From assembly GCA_021800255.1 (NCBI GenBank), contig JAJYZC010000035.1:1-35000 (forward strand): a DNA stretch of 35,000 nucleotides, in the 5' to 3' direction. Under the pieces are notes generated by a model. That model was not told the origin of the DNA. It was given only the letters and a program-made list of their open reading frames with translations, and did not search any database. Below are positions 34,439 to 35,000 of this stretch, piece by piece. Made by a program: the position numbers and the translations under genes. Origin of the DNA: Acidobacteriota bacterium (lineage in GTDB: Bacteria > Acidobacteriota > Terriglobia > Terriglobales > Acidobacteriaceae). Numbering within the stretch: position 1 is the first letter of the stretch; every line of letters begins with the position of its first letter.

Positions 34439-35000
34439 ATGAAGATGCACCGTTCCCGCAGAGAATTCCTCGGCGCCATGAGCATGGCGGCCGGCGCTTA
34501 CATGGTCCAGCCCTCCCTGTTGCGGGCCCTGCCGGCTAACAATGCCCGGGTCGCCATCGGGCGCTGCCCGGAGTACAACCGCCAGGTTGTGATCGCGCTT
34601 GGCGCCATGTTTGACCAGCTCGGCGGACTCCGGCGGATGGTCGCGGGCAAGACCGTCGCCATCAAGCTCAACATGACCGCCGGCCCCACGAACCGCTTGA
34701 ACGGCATGCCTGTGGAGATGACCCACTGGGTTCACCCCAAGGTCATTGCCGCCGTGGTCTATCTGCTCGGCCAGGCCGGAGCGCGGCGCATCCGCCTGGT
34801 TGAAAGCACAGCCGACCGCGCCCGCCCCCTCCAGTACTTTATGGCCTCGGCGGGCTGGAATCCCCAGGAATTCGTCCGCGCCGCGCCCAAGTCCAAGGTC
34901 GAGTTTGAGAACACCAATTTCCTGGGCAGCTATAAAACCTACGCCACCTTCATGGTTCCCGGCGGCGGCCTCATGTACAAGGGCTTCGACCTCAATCGCG
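34439..35000 (+). CDS. Tat-exported DUF362-family protein (3' end outside window)
   Basis: The first 187 residues of a longer protein. The N-terminus MKMHRSRREFLGAMSMAAGAYM is a twin-arginine signal (SRREFL), so a folded, possibly cofactor-bearing protein is exported. The following ARVAIGRCPEYNRQVVIALGAMFDQLGGLRRMVAGKTVAIKLNMT and VHPKVIAAVVYLLGQAGARRIRLVES match DUF362 proteins, which are often annotated as iron-sulfur or uncharacterised. ATG 34439 or the in-frame ATG at 34445 may be used; GAGAGG lies upstream. The frame stays open to the last base, so the gene continues beyond the window. Its role is not known. Confidence 0.82.
   Translation, partial: MKMHRSRREFLGAMSMAAGAYMVQPSLLRALPANNARVAIGRCPEYNRQVVIALGAMFDQLGGLRRMVAGKTVAIKLNMTAGPTNRLNGMPVEMTHWVHPKVIAAVVYLLGQAGARRIRLVESTADRARPLQYFMASAGWNPQEFVRAAPKSKVEFENTNFLGSYKTYATFMVPGGGLMYKGFDLNR

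Overview
The window looks like a chromosomal segment of an Acidobacteriota bacterium (Terriglobia/Acidobacteriaceae-like) carrying an accessory island at its left end. The lineage call is an inference from the gene set: a GWxTD-domain exported protein, a carboxypeptidase-regulatory-domain beta-barrel-like protein, an exported TPR protein of acidobacterial type, an AsmA protein, a Tat-exported DUF362 protein, and high-GC coding sequence from about 8.5 kb onward. Bases 1-4000 are visibly less GC-rich than the rest. No rRNA, tRNA, IS element or CRISPR array was seen.

Region 1 (1-8.3 kb, accessory). A compact plus-strand cluster starts off the left edge: a helix-turn-helix protein (5' end missing), a four-Cys/HNH-like protein overlapping it by one base, and a family B DNA polymerase with a 3'-5' exonuclease domain. 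The polymerase is split by a -1 frame change at an A7 run just after catalytic motif C. Next comes a complete-looking Type III restriction-modification pair (mod, res); the Mod target-recognition segment looks compositionally foreign. A gene-poor, G-run-rich stretch (8.3-8.6 kb) may mark the island edge.

Region 2 (8.6-15.2 kb, plus strand). Exported TPR protein, RNase III (rnc), signal peptidase I (lepB) and a large AsmA-family protein. Two overlapping perfect palindromes sit immediately before the rnc ATG. Canonical RNase III metal ligand Asp is replaced by Asn.

Region 3 (15.2-23.0 kb, minus strand). An alpha-carbonic-anhydrase homologue that has lost two of its three zinc histidines; a serine-biosynthesis pair (class V aminotransferase followed by serA), where serA carries an in-frame N-terminal XRE helix-turn-helix domain with a second, well-formed SerA start inside; then two exported proteins (beta-barrel-like and GWxTD). 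A good promoter overlapped by a 32-bp imperfect palindrome lies upstream of the aminotransferase.

Region 4 (23.4-26.5 kb). A divergent orphan LolD/MacB-type ATPase, a gene-less 0.67-kb stretch with direct repeats and a promoter-like site, two small linked genes of unknown function and a membrane-anchored hypothetical protein.

Region 5 (26.6-33.8 kb, minus strand). Transaldolase, GlnD, a GH28 polygalacturonase-like enzyme, a PII protein and an AmtB ammonium transporter: a nitrogen-sensing set (AmtB-PII-GlnD) interrupted by a pectin-degradation gene. A plus-strand Tat-exported DUF362 protein runs off the right end.

Two intergenic spots (17.86-18.00 kb and 32.36-32.45 kb) carry degenerate 7-base tandem repeats, inverted on the left and direct on the right, ending at or over a stop codon. 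They look like two copies of one small repeat architecture.
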